Of a stretch of DNA of 64,000 nt, positions 13,201 to 23,975 are shown piece by piece (position 1 is the stretch's first letter; the number at the start of each line of letters is the position of its first letter). Both the position numbers and the translations under genes were made by a program. Origin of the DNA: Ulva prolifera (Eukaryota; Chlorophyta; Ulvophyceae; Ulvales; Ulvaceae); contig CM041197.1 of the NCBI GenBank assembly GCA_023078555.1, forward strand, positions 11,195,257 through 11,259,256, given 5' to 3'. The notes below the pieces were generated by a model that saw only the letters and a program-made list of their open reading frames with translations, ran no database searches and was not told the DNA's origin.

Positions 13201-13814
13201 GTTTCTGTTTCTGTATCTAGACAGAGAAACAGAAACGCTGGTGCGCAGGTGGAACTGCACGCTTGAGGGGAACATGGTTAGGATGACACGTGCAGCGTGG
13301 GGTGGCTGAAACAGCTGAACTCTGCGAGGTGTCTGATCACGACAGTCGGGACGCGCAATGGCCCTTGCTCGAGCTCGGCCCACCTCCGTGCCACTGCGAG
13401 CTCGAGCAAGGGTGGCAAACAAAGCCATCTGTCAACTTTGGCACAGAGCAAACAGTCACAATTGGCACGCGGGATCATCCCGGATGTCGATCGAGGCAAC
13501 ACATCAAGCTGCCCCACGAGTTCGGCTTGGAGCAGACATTCCTGCTTGAGCAGGGCCAAGTCGGCGCACAGCACACGGTGGGTGTCAAGGGCACACCGCC
13601 AGGCCATCTTGCGGGCGTCCGCCGCCGTCAGTGTCGTCGGCGGACACACCGGCTTCTCTGGGAACAGCGGCATGTCCGGGAAGTCGCAGGGGACCCCCCG
13701 GTTCACGAACCGGGCACTGCACGGCGTGCATGCATGCAGCGCACACACCAAAGACAGCACTGCGGTGGCCGAGGCTGGCACACCGCTCTTGCGCCCCTTG
13801 CCCTTGTGTAGCAT
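10298..13814 (-). CDS. VPS62-like (plant DUF946) protein with N-terminal signal-like segment
   Basis: Minus-strand exons read from splice sites: 13814 to about 13522, 13023-12788, 12404-12115, 11895 to about 11633, 11400 to about 11152, about 10558-10340 (or running to a stop at 10298). The start at 13814 gives a basic then hydrophobic leader ending ...CTPCSA, compatible with a signal peptide. Family signatures in order: FAPEMRFHPLEDSF and DPADWF (plant VPS62: FAP..x.HP...PSS..WF), FNYHPFYAWNGCSN (the YWFFYPYNG region), GAHEFDLEHVGVYV (the DWEHV region), VQYSQHAW, and VAYSGLFSHAHYP (the YSA.GSHA.YP region), then a GSWGID block. The family is widespread in plants and fungi; its biochemical role is poorly known. 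The C-terminal exon is the least certain. A broken duplicate lies downstream on the same strand, and a 26-bp repeat sits in the last intron. Confidence 0.75.
10705..10853. repeat. 26-bp tandem repeat (five full units and one 19-bp partial)
   Basis: Unit begins AGCGCCAGCGGCGCCTGAGC and ends with ACAATT. Full units start at 10705, 10750, 10776, 10802 and 10828; a shortened unit is at 10731-10749. Each unit contains the self-complementary core GGCGCC. The array lies in an inferred intron of the VPS62-like gene. Confidence 0.9.
13196..13241. repeat. Imperfect hairpin in first intron of the VPS62-like gene
   Basis: Arms of about 19-21 nt around CCAGCGTTTCTGTTTCT pair with a two-base bulge across a short loop containing TCTAGA. 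The equivalent place in the broken copy (about 8425-8460) is diverged and does not fold as well. Confidence 0.6.
13362..13412. repeat. 16-bp perfect inverted repeat, 19-nt loop
   Basis: CCCTTGCTCGAGCTCG at 13362 is matched exactly in reverse complement at 13397-13412. It lies in the first intron of the VPS62-like gene. Confidence 0.75.
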
Positions 13815-14000
13815 CACTTCCAGCGCCTGCAAGCAAACTCTACGTCCACATTCTCCTGTGTGGGGGGCCAAATTTTAAATTTGAAGTTGCACACCAGAAG
13901 GATTGAAGAGAAGCAGAAATGTGTTCGGTGTATGATTGCGCCACGTGGACGCCCCCGACTCCGCCCTTCCCTGACGCAGGAGCGCCTGTGGTGCGACTGA
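13815..14000 (-). promoter_or_regulatory. Conserved upstream block of the duplicated VPS62-like genes
   Basis: The non-coding DNA immediately upstream of both VPS62-like starts is recognisably similar (here 13850-13990, and 9045-9175 upstream of the broken copy). Shared blocks include TATGATTGCGCCA(C/G)GTGGA and an A/T-rich AAATTTGAA.TTGCACACC stretch. This probably carries promoter and 5' leader. It shows only that the duplication included it; no specific element can be named. Confidence 0.4.
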
Positions 14001-17000
14001 GATCCAGGAACAGAACCAAGACAGAACACGATTTCGCGGTGATCACACGGACTGCTGTGCACGAGGTCGCCACCATGAGCACAACTGTTCTGTGCGCCAG
14101 TGGCCACTCATCAGGAAGGAGACTGAAAATGTCATACTAGCCACGCCACATGCAGGAAGATCTTGGTCACACTGGAACTTCATGATGGTGCCAGCCACCT
14201 GGCTTATAATATTGTAAGCACACTACAGCATGCATAAAGCAAATATGGAATGTGACAGCATTGGGGAGATCTAGATCCCATCTATGAATGGGGCAGCACC
14301 CAAGATTGTGACACAGCACTCATGTGGTGTTCTGTATGCGCAGCTGCAGCACCCATGGCCCACTGCGGCACCCATGTTGTGCTGTATACAATTGTATGCT
14401 GTCACATTGGGTACGCACGCGCACAACCAACACGGTGTCCTGCCTGTGATGCAACCTGCATCTCCGACTTTGGCCTTGCGGATAGAGGACGTTGTTAAAC
14501 GATTCAAAATTACTCGACACATGCGGGTTCCTGCCGAAGTTGCATGCTATGGGCTGACGCAGTCGCAATAGCGCTATTATAGCTATAGCTATAGCTTGGC
14601 AATAGCAATAGCTATAGCTTGGCGACGTCACGATGCACAGACGGCTAGGTAGCTGTCACTGCTTACAGCGCCGCGGCAGTATGCAAATCATCATTCACAG
14701 CATGGCATGCTCATTGCGCACGAGAAGATGACGGCACTGTTTCACGTTGCGGCAGGTGGCTCCGAGTGCAAGCTCGCAACGTACTTTGCATTTGCGCATC
14801 CTGGACGGAATGCACCATTCATGCGTCATGCTCTCCGGAATGCTACAGGGCGACATAGGCATAGATATAGACATGCCTTTCGTTGGAGCACGTAACCATT
14901 CCAGAGGTCGCTGAAGTGTGCAGCATGATCGATATCGGAGTTTGAACATGATCGCGGCTGTTTCAGCAGTCTGGGCAGCCCTGTTGTAGCAACGAAAGCC
15001 GAGGCCCGCACAAAACAAGGATGCATCACAGATTGTGCACTTGTACGACGTACGTGGCTGATGGGAAGTACTTGAGCTGCGTGTGCGGTCATGCAGCGCA
15101 GCGCACCTGGGGGCCGGTGCTTCGAATTCGCGACTGGCCTTGGCGATGCCTCACGCCCAGATGCTTGGTTTATATCCCACTTAGATCCTCTTCAGAACAA
15201 TGCAATTCTGTCAGTTATTACACCGTCACCAGTGCCTGCAGCTCTGTCACACTTGTGCGGGTAGCGTTTGCGCCAGGACCCGCTTCAGCTTCTCTTCTCC
15301 AATTGCAACACGCTGCTGTCACGAAAGTCTCGGCGCCGTGGGCCTCTGTCGCGGGCGCAACGCAAGTGCAATGACTCCTGAATTGCACAACAAAGGCGAT
15401 TGATGCAATCTGGGGCGCATTGTTGATTGCCGTGCCTGTGATCGCCTACGAACGCTCGACTGCGACAGTAACTGCGCATGCAGAGCGCTATTCAGACGCA
15501 ATGGCCATAACATGGGAATCAGACGACAATCTTGCGCTGATGACGTACCAGGGACGTCTGGATGCAGTTGGCGACGGTCGTGGGGTGCCTTTCACCTCAA
15601 GTGTAGGAGATGTGATAGCGCGCGAAAAACCAGCTGCAGGAAGAAACAGTAAAGGCATGCCGCCAACACGCCTTATTTATGCCGCGAAGACAGAACACAG
15701 CATCTGTGCATTGCGTGCTGTGTAAAAGCTCGTGGCTGGCTGCGTACCAGGGGCAGATGTGCAGCCCAGATCGTGACATTCAACTCGTGTGGGCTCGTGC
15801 ACTATCATGCACGCCGACCATTGGCACGCATGCATACTCGACCTCATGCCGACGCCGACAGCAAGCCTAAGCATGACTATCTGTCCGTTTCCCGCATAAA
15901 GAATCATCGGGCGAGGTGTCGGCCTCAGAATCCCCAGCGGCGGACAGATCAGACACACTGTTCACAGGCCAGCGCATATGTAGTCAGCCAAGTCATGTGA
16001 CTTCTGTCAGACGGGAGTCACGGGACCGCACCTTGCGCAGGGCCATGCGAGGCGGTCATACTGCTCGCTACTTGGCCAAGCTTGGGGGCTGATGGGGCAC
16101 CCAGCCAAGATCAGAGCGCAATGCATGCGCTTTTGTACGTTCCAACGATCGCTTTGCTCGAGCTCGTGAAAGGGGGTCGCGACAATGCAGCTACATCGCT
16201 TTCGTTGCTTCCAGATCATTGATGTGACATTGATCAGTCACTGATCAGCTGTATACATTGCTTGAAGTATTGGCACAGCCATTTAATACTGGCACGGTGC
16301 CTGCTCCGAGTTCTGCATCCGGCCAGGATTCCCGCTGAAACAGAGCTTGTCATGGAAAATCTCTCCACGGGTGAGCTTGAGGTAGCGGTTTCGCCCGCTG
16401 AAAACGGACAGATAATGCAGATGTCAGCAGGCGCAGCCCGCTGGCATCTGGATGTAGCTGCGGGCTTGCCCGCTGGAAATTGTACCACGCGAGCGAAGTG
16501 AACGGGATGTTCAGATAGCGTGAGCATAGCGAGCAAAGAATCAGCAGAGCGAGCAAAAAAGTGCTTTGGCATCCCTCTGGAATCACTGCATTACAGCGGA
16601 ATATCTCGAGATAGCCCTCTGAAACTGACAAGCCACAGAGGGGTAAGACCACTGGAGGTCGAAAATTTCAGCGGCAAATCCCACTGAACAAAATGGTCAT
16701 GTAGAGAGCACTGCCTCCGTCCCCATTCCATGCAATGCACGCATTCCGCCCGACAAGCCTGGGGGGATGGGAACGGTCCGGGCCAGCTGCCAAAAATCAA
16801 TGTCGCTGCTGCACACACATTCAAAGCGATGTCTGTGTCATGTTGATTCGCGTGACTGACTGGCCATGTGCTGTGAACGGCGTGATGCTGCGGTGCAAAC
16901 AATCATACATGTACTCGTCGGGAACAGCGCCGCGTAAAGCCAATCCTGCCCTTCGAGCTGACCATAGGCTGCAGTGTATCTGTATTTTTGATGCGGTTGT

Positions 17001-17627
17001 GCTTCTCATCCATCTCGCTTACATGTCTGTTTTGATATGAACACGGGCTTCCCTTGCACGTAGGCTCACATACAGAGCAACATAAAGCGTTGCCAACAAT
17101 CAAGTCAGCTTATATGAAGTCAGTGGTGCACATGCAAAAAGTACAGCTGTCATGATGGCCCTTCTGCATAGGCGTTGGCTCAAGAAAATATATCCATGTT
17201 TAAGATGGAATGCTCGATCGCAGGCCAGCTTCGCTTGTTTGAAGAATCCTGTTGAACCATCCAAAAATAAATACAGATGCCATCAGAGCCAAGCGAGGTG
17301 AGGTGCCGAGAAACGTGTTTCATGAAGGCGGTCCGGACGTACGAAAATGCAACGAGGACAACCTCAAAGAGTCAATGTGAAAACATACCCGGTAGCACCC
17401 CGTTGCATCTTCTACGCCGCTGCATTGCCGTATGTTTCAGCCTTCACAGTGTATCAAATTCAGCAAGTCGGCAGTGAGCATGTCTAGAGTGACTTTTGAG
17501 AAACACATGATGGACAGCTGAACAGAGACAGATTAGAGAACCCAGGTGATACTGCATCGCATAAAAGGTGTCTCTGGTGTATCTAGTACCAAGATTCGCA
17601 GGCATGGTGTCTGAGATGTGTCCTCTG
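14001..17627. other. Gene-poor stretch
   Basis: No gene can be supported. There is a low-complexity AGCTATAGCTATAGC stretch near 14580-14620, and an open frame at 15420-15725 (+) without recognisable motif. A run near 16490-16560 repeats AGCGAGCA-like words. The rest is AT-richer spacer with scattered ATGCATGC. Confidence 0.45.
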
Positions 17628-18045
17628 TTACAAGGATGAATGCAGCGAGGCGGGCAGCACCGCGGAAGAAGTAAGCAGAGCAAGCACAAACCCAGGCACC
17701 CACGCAACACACACAGAATCCACCACGCGCTCAGAAATCGTCGTCGCTCCCAGAACCTCAGACCGCCACACACCCACCCACGCACCCAGACACACACCGC
17801 CCCACACACACACACACACACTCACACAGCACCCCGCACCTAAACGCCTGTCCCCGCACGATAGAGCCGCGCCCGACGAGACGCCGCCAGAGGCCACCTG
17901 TCCAAGCCGCCCGACTGCCGCAGAACTCCGCAGCCCCCAACCCCACCCCACCCCCAGACCCACAGTGCACCCTGCCAGCCTGGCACACCGCCACGCAGCC
18001 CAGTCGGCCCATATTGCATCGCACCAGGGACGATGCGGTGTCCAG
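17628..18045. repeat. Dispersed CA-rich repeat, copy 1
   Basis: About 420 bp that aligns by eye with 60788-61250. Shared landmarks in order: GTTACAAG.ATRAA...GCGGGCAGCAC, a run of CACCCACGCA and CACACAC, ACGCCTGTC(C/G)CCG, GCCGCGCCC, GCCGCCCGA, an AACCCCACCCCA block, CAGCCTGGCAC, and the 3' mark GCACCAGGGACGATG. It contains a pure (CA)n core near 17800-17822. Family is unknown; no coding capacity is evident. Confidence 0.65.
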
Positions 18046-18083
18046 GCCATCCTCATGTGGAATGCACTGTCCCCGCACGTGCC

Positions 18084-18133
18084 ATCAAAGTCATCCTGGG
18101 TGCCTGAGGGCCCAGGCCTAGGATGACTTTGAT
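18084..18133. repeat. 14-bp perfect inverted repeat
   Basis: ATCAAAGTCATCCT at 18084-18097 and its exact reverse complement at 18120-18133, with a 22-nt GC-rich spacer. It lies about 25 bp beyond the stop codon of the minus-strand gene at 18159 and could shape its transcript 3' end. Confidence 0.7.
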
Positions 18134-18158
18134 AGCCAGAGGCCATCGGTCGGTGGCA

Positions 18159-19117
18159 TCAAGCAGGTGGGGCCCCGAGGAAGATGAACGGCGCGCCCGC
18201 GAAGAACGCCTGGGTGTCACCGCGCTGTTCGGGTCTGCGGGACCGGGGGACAGCCGCCGGCGGGGCGCCCTGTGCCGGGACTGACTGTTGCGCAGCGTGG
18301 TGGGCGGCCGCACCAGCGGGGGCGTCGGCGCCGGACGCCGTTGTGGCATCACAGGAGGACGCGAGGATGGCCGTGTACTTGAGGGAGGAGGGTGCCTGGA
18401 CGCCATGGGAGAGAGCGGGCGCGACCACGGCGGGGGCAGGAGAGGATGCGGGCTGGGCGGCCGCGGGGAAGCGCGTCGCGCCGTCGGGGTATGCTGGAGT
18501 AGCCTGTGAGATGGTGGGGGACGGGGCCTGGGCGCCATGAGGGGGGACGGGCGCGACTGTGGCCTGGTTGGGTGAGGTTTTAGTGGTGAGTGACGGGGGA
18601 GCTGCTGCTGTGCAGCATGCTGCCCGGGACGTTGCGGGCAAGCCCAATTCCGGGGCCAAGGCCACGGGGGAGCCTGCAGCTGCTCATGAGCATGATCATG
18701 TGAGGCTCGGCCGCTGCCGCGATCCTGCCGCGTGCCATGATGTGGCGCCATGTCTCCATGATGAGGTTGTGGCGGGCAACGACGGTACCCCACATGTACA
18801 GCGACTTGCAGATCAGTGAGAGCGTCCCAGACGCATCGCTGTGGCACTCGGAAGGTCTGTCATCGTCGCCGGTGAGCTGGAGACGGGGCAGGAGGAATTC
18901 CTCGAGCCGGAGCCGTGCGCACACGCTGAACTCTAGACCTAGCTAGGTCGGACAGGCCCGTCATGACTGCACTGGATCCGCGGGAGCGCCGTGAGCGAAG
19001 CCGATGCCATGGCCCCCATGCGCAGCTCCGCAATCTGGCTGCCGCCGCCTGAGATGTGTGCATCAACGTGTGTGGAAAGCCGAGCTGCCTCGTCAAAGGT
19101 GCCGGATTGGTAATCCT
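18159..19117 (-). CDS. Uncharacterised protein with Ala/Pro-rich C-terminal half (5' end not found)
   Basis: At least three minus-strand exons seem present. From about 19117 (acceptor CTGCAG) there is an exon with GTFDEAARLSTHVDAHISGG and QIAELRMGAMASASLTALP. Then about 18900-18800 follows with LPRLQLTGDDDRPSECHS and GTLSLICKSLYM. The terminal exon, 18681-18159, is Ala/Pro/Ser-rich and ends GAPFIFLGAPPA-stop. The first two look like a globular helical domain. I do not recognise the family. The low-complexity tail has strong composition bias, typical of algal GC-rich coding DNA. The 5'-most acceptor sits at the centre of a perfect palindrome (19101-19136), which is unusual. Upstream exons must exist but were not found. 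Confidence 0.5.
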
Positions 19118-19175
19118 GCAGGATTACCAATCCGGCCTTCACACAGCACACCCATGGGTGTGCTGTGTGAAGGCC
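19101..19175. repeat. Two overlapping perfect palindromes of 36 and 42 bp
   Basis: 19101-19136 (GCCGGATTGGTAATCCTG and its exact reverse complement, no spacer) and 19134-19175 (centre CCCATGGG, 21-bp arms, no spacer) are both perfect and share three bases. Such spacer-free palindromes are short-lived unless recent or selected. Confidence 0.9.
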
Positions 19176-19929
19176 TCATAAACGTTCCATTTTGATGTGT
19201 CAGAGGAGCCGCCAACTCGTGGCTTGCACTCCGCATGCATGTCTAGAATGGGAACTCGGTAGGCATATGCACGGTCACTTGCATGCGCACATCAGAACGC
19301 TCTGACTTCAGATTCACCTCGCCACGAAATACAGCTGCTACGTTGAAAGAAGGCACGGCCAGCCAGTGTCAAGCAGCGGATCACAGTGCTGCACCAAACT
19401 GTGTATACACCACCTTGATAATTCACACAGTGCAGCTTCGATCGAGGCATGCATCGTGTCAGGACGGCAACAGAACCAATCGTCCGACGACCTTTCTCCG
19501 AGCCCCGCGTTGGGTGCTTGTCGGCATGCATGCCAGATGTTGTGTGACAACATGTCACCGCGACAAGCTGATGGCCAGCAGCGTGTGCACGATGCAAGGC
19601 GAACAGGCTCGACACGCTTTATCAACAATACGTACACCAATTTTGCACCCATGACTTCTCTAAGGCCTCGTCGGTCCTGAGCCACAGACGCTTGGCGCTT
19701 GCTGGTAATGACTGGAACTGGAAACGTGCGTTATCCAAGCCCTTGCCTCCCCTATCTCTTTCTAGAGTCTGAAACACATCGTTTCATATACAGTTAGCAG
19801 TTTCCTGATCGTATGAGTCTCTCAGAGCATGTACAACGTAAGATCGTCGTGCGCAGGAGCCCCAGATTCAGCCAGGAGCACGAACAACGGCAACATAGTT
19901 GATCTTATCACACTGCCGCACATCATACA
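19176..19929. other. Spacer between divergent genes
   Basis: No supportable gene. It separates the minus-strand gene ending at 18159 from the plus-strand LysM gene and probably contains both promoters. Confidence 0.4.
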
Positions 19930-22580
19930 ATGGCTTTCTCCCTGACCGGTCTATCGGCTGCGCATAGGTGTGATGCCGCAGCCCGCGAGCATCGAGCTAC
20001 TGCTGTGTCTCAGCTCAGACATGAATATTGCCAAAATGATCATACCACAGCCTGCAGGGCGCTTGGATGTGTTGTGAAAGGATCTCGCAGTCCTAGAGTA
20101 CCTCGAGATTTCTGTATTGCCGCAGCAGTGACGCAGTCGGCAGAGGCCCATCCATCGCTTTCGCATGCTGTTGCCCTCGGTGACACACTCTGGGATGTAT
20201 CTGTAAGATATGGAGTGTCGATGCGAAGTATTAGGGCCATCAACGGTCTTCCCGCAGACTTCGTCAACATACAGCCAGGCGACTTGCTTGCATTGCCAGC
20301 CGCAGCAGTGGAGCAAACACCTGCCTCGATTAAACCAGTGCAGGAGCCACCTCTTTCTGTTCCAGACAATGTACGCGTTCACCTGTCCCATTTCAGAATG
20401 GTGGTGACTCGGCCTGTGGCGCTGTCATGCCAGGTGTGGGTCTCAGTCATAGTCTGATGATGTTGCTATGTAGGATGAAGGTGGATTGACCAGTTCAGAC
20501 CACGAATTATGGGTCAGGCAAGGCAGCTGCATCAAGCATACAACCCCAGAGGACATCGAACGTATTCTTTTAGCGCAAGGAACAGCTGAGGCAGCGAAAG
20601 ATACAGTTGTTGTCACGTACACACCTGGATGCAAGCACTGCCATTCGATTGAGCAGCTGGTCCGTTTTCCTGCATGTGTAGCTTGTGATTTCGCATGTTA
20701 TCCGGGAGTCACATGGGTCGCCAGACACATGTGGCCCAGGCAAGTCAAGTTGCTTCTGGATGGTTTTCCTCACGAACCAACCGAGCGCACTTTTGCCTGC
20801 AGATGGACACTGTCTCGTCAGGTCTTGCGGCTGACCCCAATCTTCAGATGCTGGCGCTCTGCTGCAACACACGGTCCGTCAAGGCCTGGGCAAAGGACTC
20901 GCTTGCAGTTCGCAGCTTTCCCTCGATCATGGCACTGCCCAGGCATGAACCAAATGTGTACCGTCTTACCGAGCGTGGCCGCACAGAGTCTGGTGTCGTC
21001 GTCTTTCTCAACACTGTGTTTCAACGTGAGGGAGATGCTGTGCTCGCCCTATCTGCTCCCGCACAAGGCTTGCCCGTAGCTGCCTCTGCCACTGCTGCGA
21101 CTGCAAGCACACCACCTCGAGGTGAGCCCTCGATTGAATGTTCTCCTGGGCACATGCAGACCATACTATATCGACTGCGCTGATACCCTTGAACTCTGCA
21201 GAGACGACAGCTGTGTCCACTTCGGGAGCAATGTGGCCATACTTTGTTGGTGGAGCTCTGCTGCTGTTGTCATGTGGGGTGTTCAAGGTGCGCTCGGATT
21301 TGAGCCACAGCTGTTGCAGCAGAACCTGTGCACTGATGCTCTGCTGGTGCAATCTGACCGGCAATGCTGCTGCACCTGCTGAACGCCCTCTTTGTTTCAA
21401 TGATTCTGAATTCGTGCTGATACAAGATTTGCCATTATGCTGTAGCACCTCTGGTGGTGTCTGCAGTTCCGTACTTCTGCGGATATTTATTTGTGCAGCC
21501 TACAAGCTAGACACGTGCTCAGGCGACATGCTCAGCTTGTCCAGGTACCACAGCACAGGATGCAAGCCCAAATCAGCCATTGTTCCTCGTCATAAGACAT
21601 TAGACTGCAGGGAGCCCAAGTCCAATAATGCATCTGCACTCAGCCACTGATTTTCGCTTCCACTGTGCTTGCTTACACGCCTGGTGTCATCATCCTCGTG
21701 CATAATGGACAGTTACAGCGGTTTTCCAACCTGCACTGTTGCAGACATACGCTGCCATCGCCTGCAGATACCTTCCCGTTAGGCAGCTGTAGTACAGCTC
21801 TTCTTTCAACATGCATAGACTGGAATCTTTCTGCCTAAGTTCAAGACGGAGAAAGGACGGAGTTTTATTGTGCTGCCAGCACTGTGGTTCCAAATCGCAG
21901 CTAGTGCCCAGTGTGGAGTGCGGCTGTTGCTGTGAAGCGCCACTGCCTGCGTGCAGAACTTCCGGCAGTACATGGTTACGCCCGCAGGCAGGTCGATGGA
22001 TGCCGCTGATGGCACGATCCCGGCAGAGGTCGCCGAGACCGCCGCTGCGGCTCCGTACAGAAGCGGCCGCCGGAGCCAGCGCGTGCGAGAAAGCATGGCC
22101 GCAAGCGTTGATGAGGCTGTCATCCCTGTATCTGCCGGGGCTGTGGCCGAGGCCCGCGCAGGTAGTCGCCCCCCTCAGGCCGGGACCTCTGACGGCGTTG
22201 GCGCGGACGCCGTCATGGTGAGCGCCCTCGCGGTGCGGAAGGAGGCTCAGCCCGCGCTGCAGGCGCCAAAGAACCCCTGGGCCGCCCCGCCGGAGGCCAA
22301 GGAGGGCGTTGCGTCGGCAGGGGGCATGCTGAAGGTGGCCACGGTGGCGCCGGTGGATGCCACCGAGATCGCGGCGGCGGTCGCGGAGGGCGTGGCGCGG
22401 GACCGCGGCGGCAAGGGGCTCGGAGAGATGGCCCGTACGCGAGTCGGTGAGGCGCCCCCGTGGGAGGGGCTGGAGAAGGGCAAGGTATTGGAAGCCTGGC
22501 ACAAGTGCGGTGGCGACGTAGACGAACTGGCGAGGATGCTGAAGGGTACCAACGGTGCGCAGACCGGGGCTGCTGCTTAA
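19930..22580 (+). CDS. LysM / thioredoxin-fold (APS-reductase type) membrane protein
   Basis: Exons: 19930 (first ATG)-20370, 20474-20659, 20803-21121, 21202-21287, 21957-22580 (TAA). Domain order: about 75 N-terminal residues that may be a targeting peptide; one LysM (GDTLWDVSVRYGVSMRSIRA, NGLPADF, IQPGDLLALP), which in other proteins binds N-acetylglucosamine polymers; a thioredoxin-like domain with TYTPGCKHCHSIEQL, where CKHC is the redox pair, and SFPSIMALPR containing the expected cis-proline, followed by a Y.LTERGR-like stretch that closely resembles the C-terminal domain of plant APS reductases; one transmembrane helix (YFVGGALLLLSCGVF); then an Ala-rich C-terminal tail ending in a short helix (LEAWHKCGGDVDELARML). 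No APS-reductase catalytic domain is present. Seen: motifs and phases. Inferred: membrane-tethered oxidoreductase. The start and topology are not certain. Confidence 0.75.
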
Positions 22581-22988
22581 CTGCTGGCAGTGGGATGTTG
22601 AATGTGCCATGGATGGACCCATTGGAGTCGATCGTGATGCTGGCGCATTGAAAGAGGCAGTTGGTCACAGTATCTTTGGAAAACTTAACATGGGAGGAGG
22701 GAGTTTGGTGCCAGGCTCTTCTTGCATGGCAGTGGTCCAGTGGTGAACATAGTCTGCAGGTGCGAATAGCAGGCTTGCTGGTGCTGACAGGCAGCAGATT
22801 GGACTGCAGTTTAGGCAGGTCTGGGCAGTGGAATCATGCGGATAGTGGGAATGCTGCGGATGTGTGCACTGTGCACCAGCAAGCAAGCAGAACGCGTGTA
22901 TCTGTAGTGTCACTGCCACCACAGCGCTTCGTTTGGTATCGGAGGATGATGCATGCAGCGTTCTCCAGTAGTAGATGTGCTTTTCCAG

Positions 22989-23418
22989 GAACTCATATGA
23001 CCGCCGCAGCTTGACAAACAGTACTTTGCAACAGGCAAGTGGCGTCAAGTGTTGGCGTGGCCGCTTCGGCGCCTGCGTCAGGCAGGATGCTGCCCAAAAG
23101 CTGCAAGTTTCGTAAAGTATTGTCTCACAGCAGCGTGTGAACAGGTTTCACCCTTGATGGGTACCGGGGTCGACACAAAGAACATTTTGACATGGACTAG
23201 GCTGGCACGCGCGCTAATCTCGTTGGTGCATTGCAGGCACGCCTATCGGAGTGAGCGAAGCCCTGAAAATACTCAATCGGGTTCTGGAGGAAAGCACCAA
23301 CGCTTTGCAAGATGACTGTGCGGCGCTGGAATCAGTACTGCGCAAGAAAGACTCCGAGCGGGACAACATATCCTCCGGAAGCCAAACAGGAGGCCGGCCG
23401 AGGTCTAACTCACAGTGA
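22989..23418 (+). CDS. 3' end of a small uncharacterised gene (coiled-coil-like)
   Basis: The terminal exon 23237-23418 follows a clear acceptor (GGTGCATTGCAG) and reads TPIGVSEALKILNRVLEEST, then NALQDDCAALESVLRKKDSE, and a polar tail to TGA. The heptad-like spacing of L/I/V suggests a coiled coil. A preceding small exon at 22989-23038 joins in phase if the donor is GTGGCG; a GC-type donor four bases earlier would break the frame. Nothing upstream of 22989 could be assigned. The LysM gene stops at 22580, so this is a separate transcript or an alternative 3' end. Family is unknown. Confidence 0.4.
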
Positions 23419-23463
23419 TGTGAACAAATAATAAGAAGCTTTGAGCATTCTTGCACGTGGTAA

Positions 23464-23742
23464 ATGGGCTGTAAGCTTTCGAAAGCGTCCGTGATCCTGG
23501 GTCGAGTTGCCGAGGCAATTTCCACGGTCTGCCAGCTCATGGTGGAAACCATTCCGGGCCAAAAAGTGCACCCCTCTGCACTCCTGAAACAAGTGGACAC
23601 TGTGTATGGAGTTCCAGTGCCGCGGATTTTGTTGGGTATGGCACCAAGAATGCCAAGGGTGCACAATCGACATCGATACTCGGCCTGGCTCTGTCTTTCC
23701 TTCTCCTGTAGAGTCACCGTTCCGCACGACTACTGCTTGTGA
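23464..23742 (+). CDS. Small ORF with N-myristoylation-type start (MGCKLSKAS)
   Basis: 92 codons from an ATG. The N-terminus MGCKLSK fits the MGCxxS(K) pattern that is commonly N-myristoylated and palmitoylated. It is followed by a helical stretch (VILGRVAEAISTVCQLMVET) and VHPSALLKQVDTVYGVPVPR. The last third is less protein-like and may be intron. It sits 46 bp after the preceding stop. No homology is recognised; it could be fortuitous. Confidence 0.3.
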   Translation: MGCKLSKASVILGRVAEAISTVCQLMVETIPGQKVHPSALLKQVDTVYGVPVPRILLGMAPRMPRVHNRHRYSAWLCLSFSCRVTVPHDYCL

Positions 23743-23975
23743 CGAAGCCTCTCCTGCCGTGAATCGCTCGAAGTACGGCGTCGTCTCCTCGTGCCTAGAA
23801 TTGGCGCAGTCATAGCCTGTGCTTGTCGACGCAAAATCCCAACCTAGCGTCGCGTCAACTGCGGGACACGGATATCCACTCGACGTGCTTCACATCCTTG
23901 ACGTTCTTGAATCTACACAGGGACAGCTGCTCGATGATGCTGCCAGGGCACCCGTTGCGCCCTGACAAGATCCCC

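Noticed and set aside
16490-16570. AGCGAGCA-rich stretch as a protein-binding array
   Set aside because: The words are irregularly spaced and imperfect; low complexity is the simpler reading.
17444-18146. Minus-strand frames rich in Cys/Val/Gly (VCVCVWGG)
   Set aside because: They translate the CA/GT-rich dispersed repeat; composition explains them.
22989-23240. GC-AG intron with donor CAG|GCAAGT at 23035
   Set aside because: The splice words fit a GC donor, but joining there puts the next exon out of frame with an early stop; a GTGGCG donor four bases on keeps the frame.
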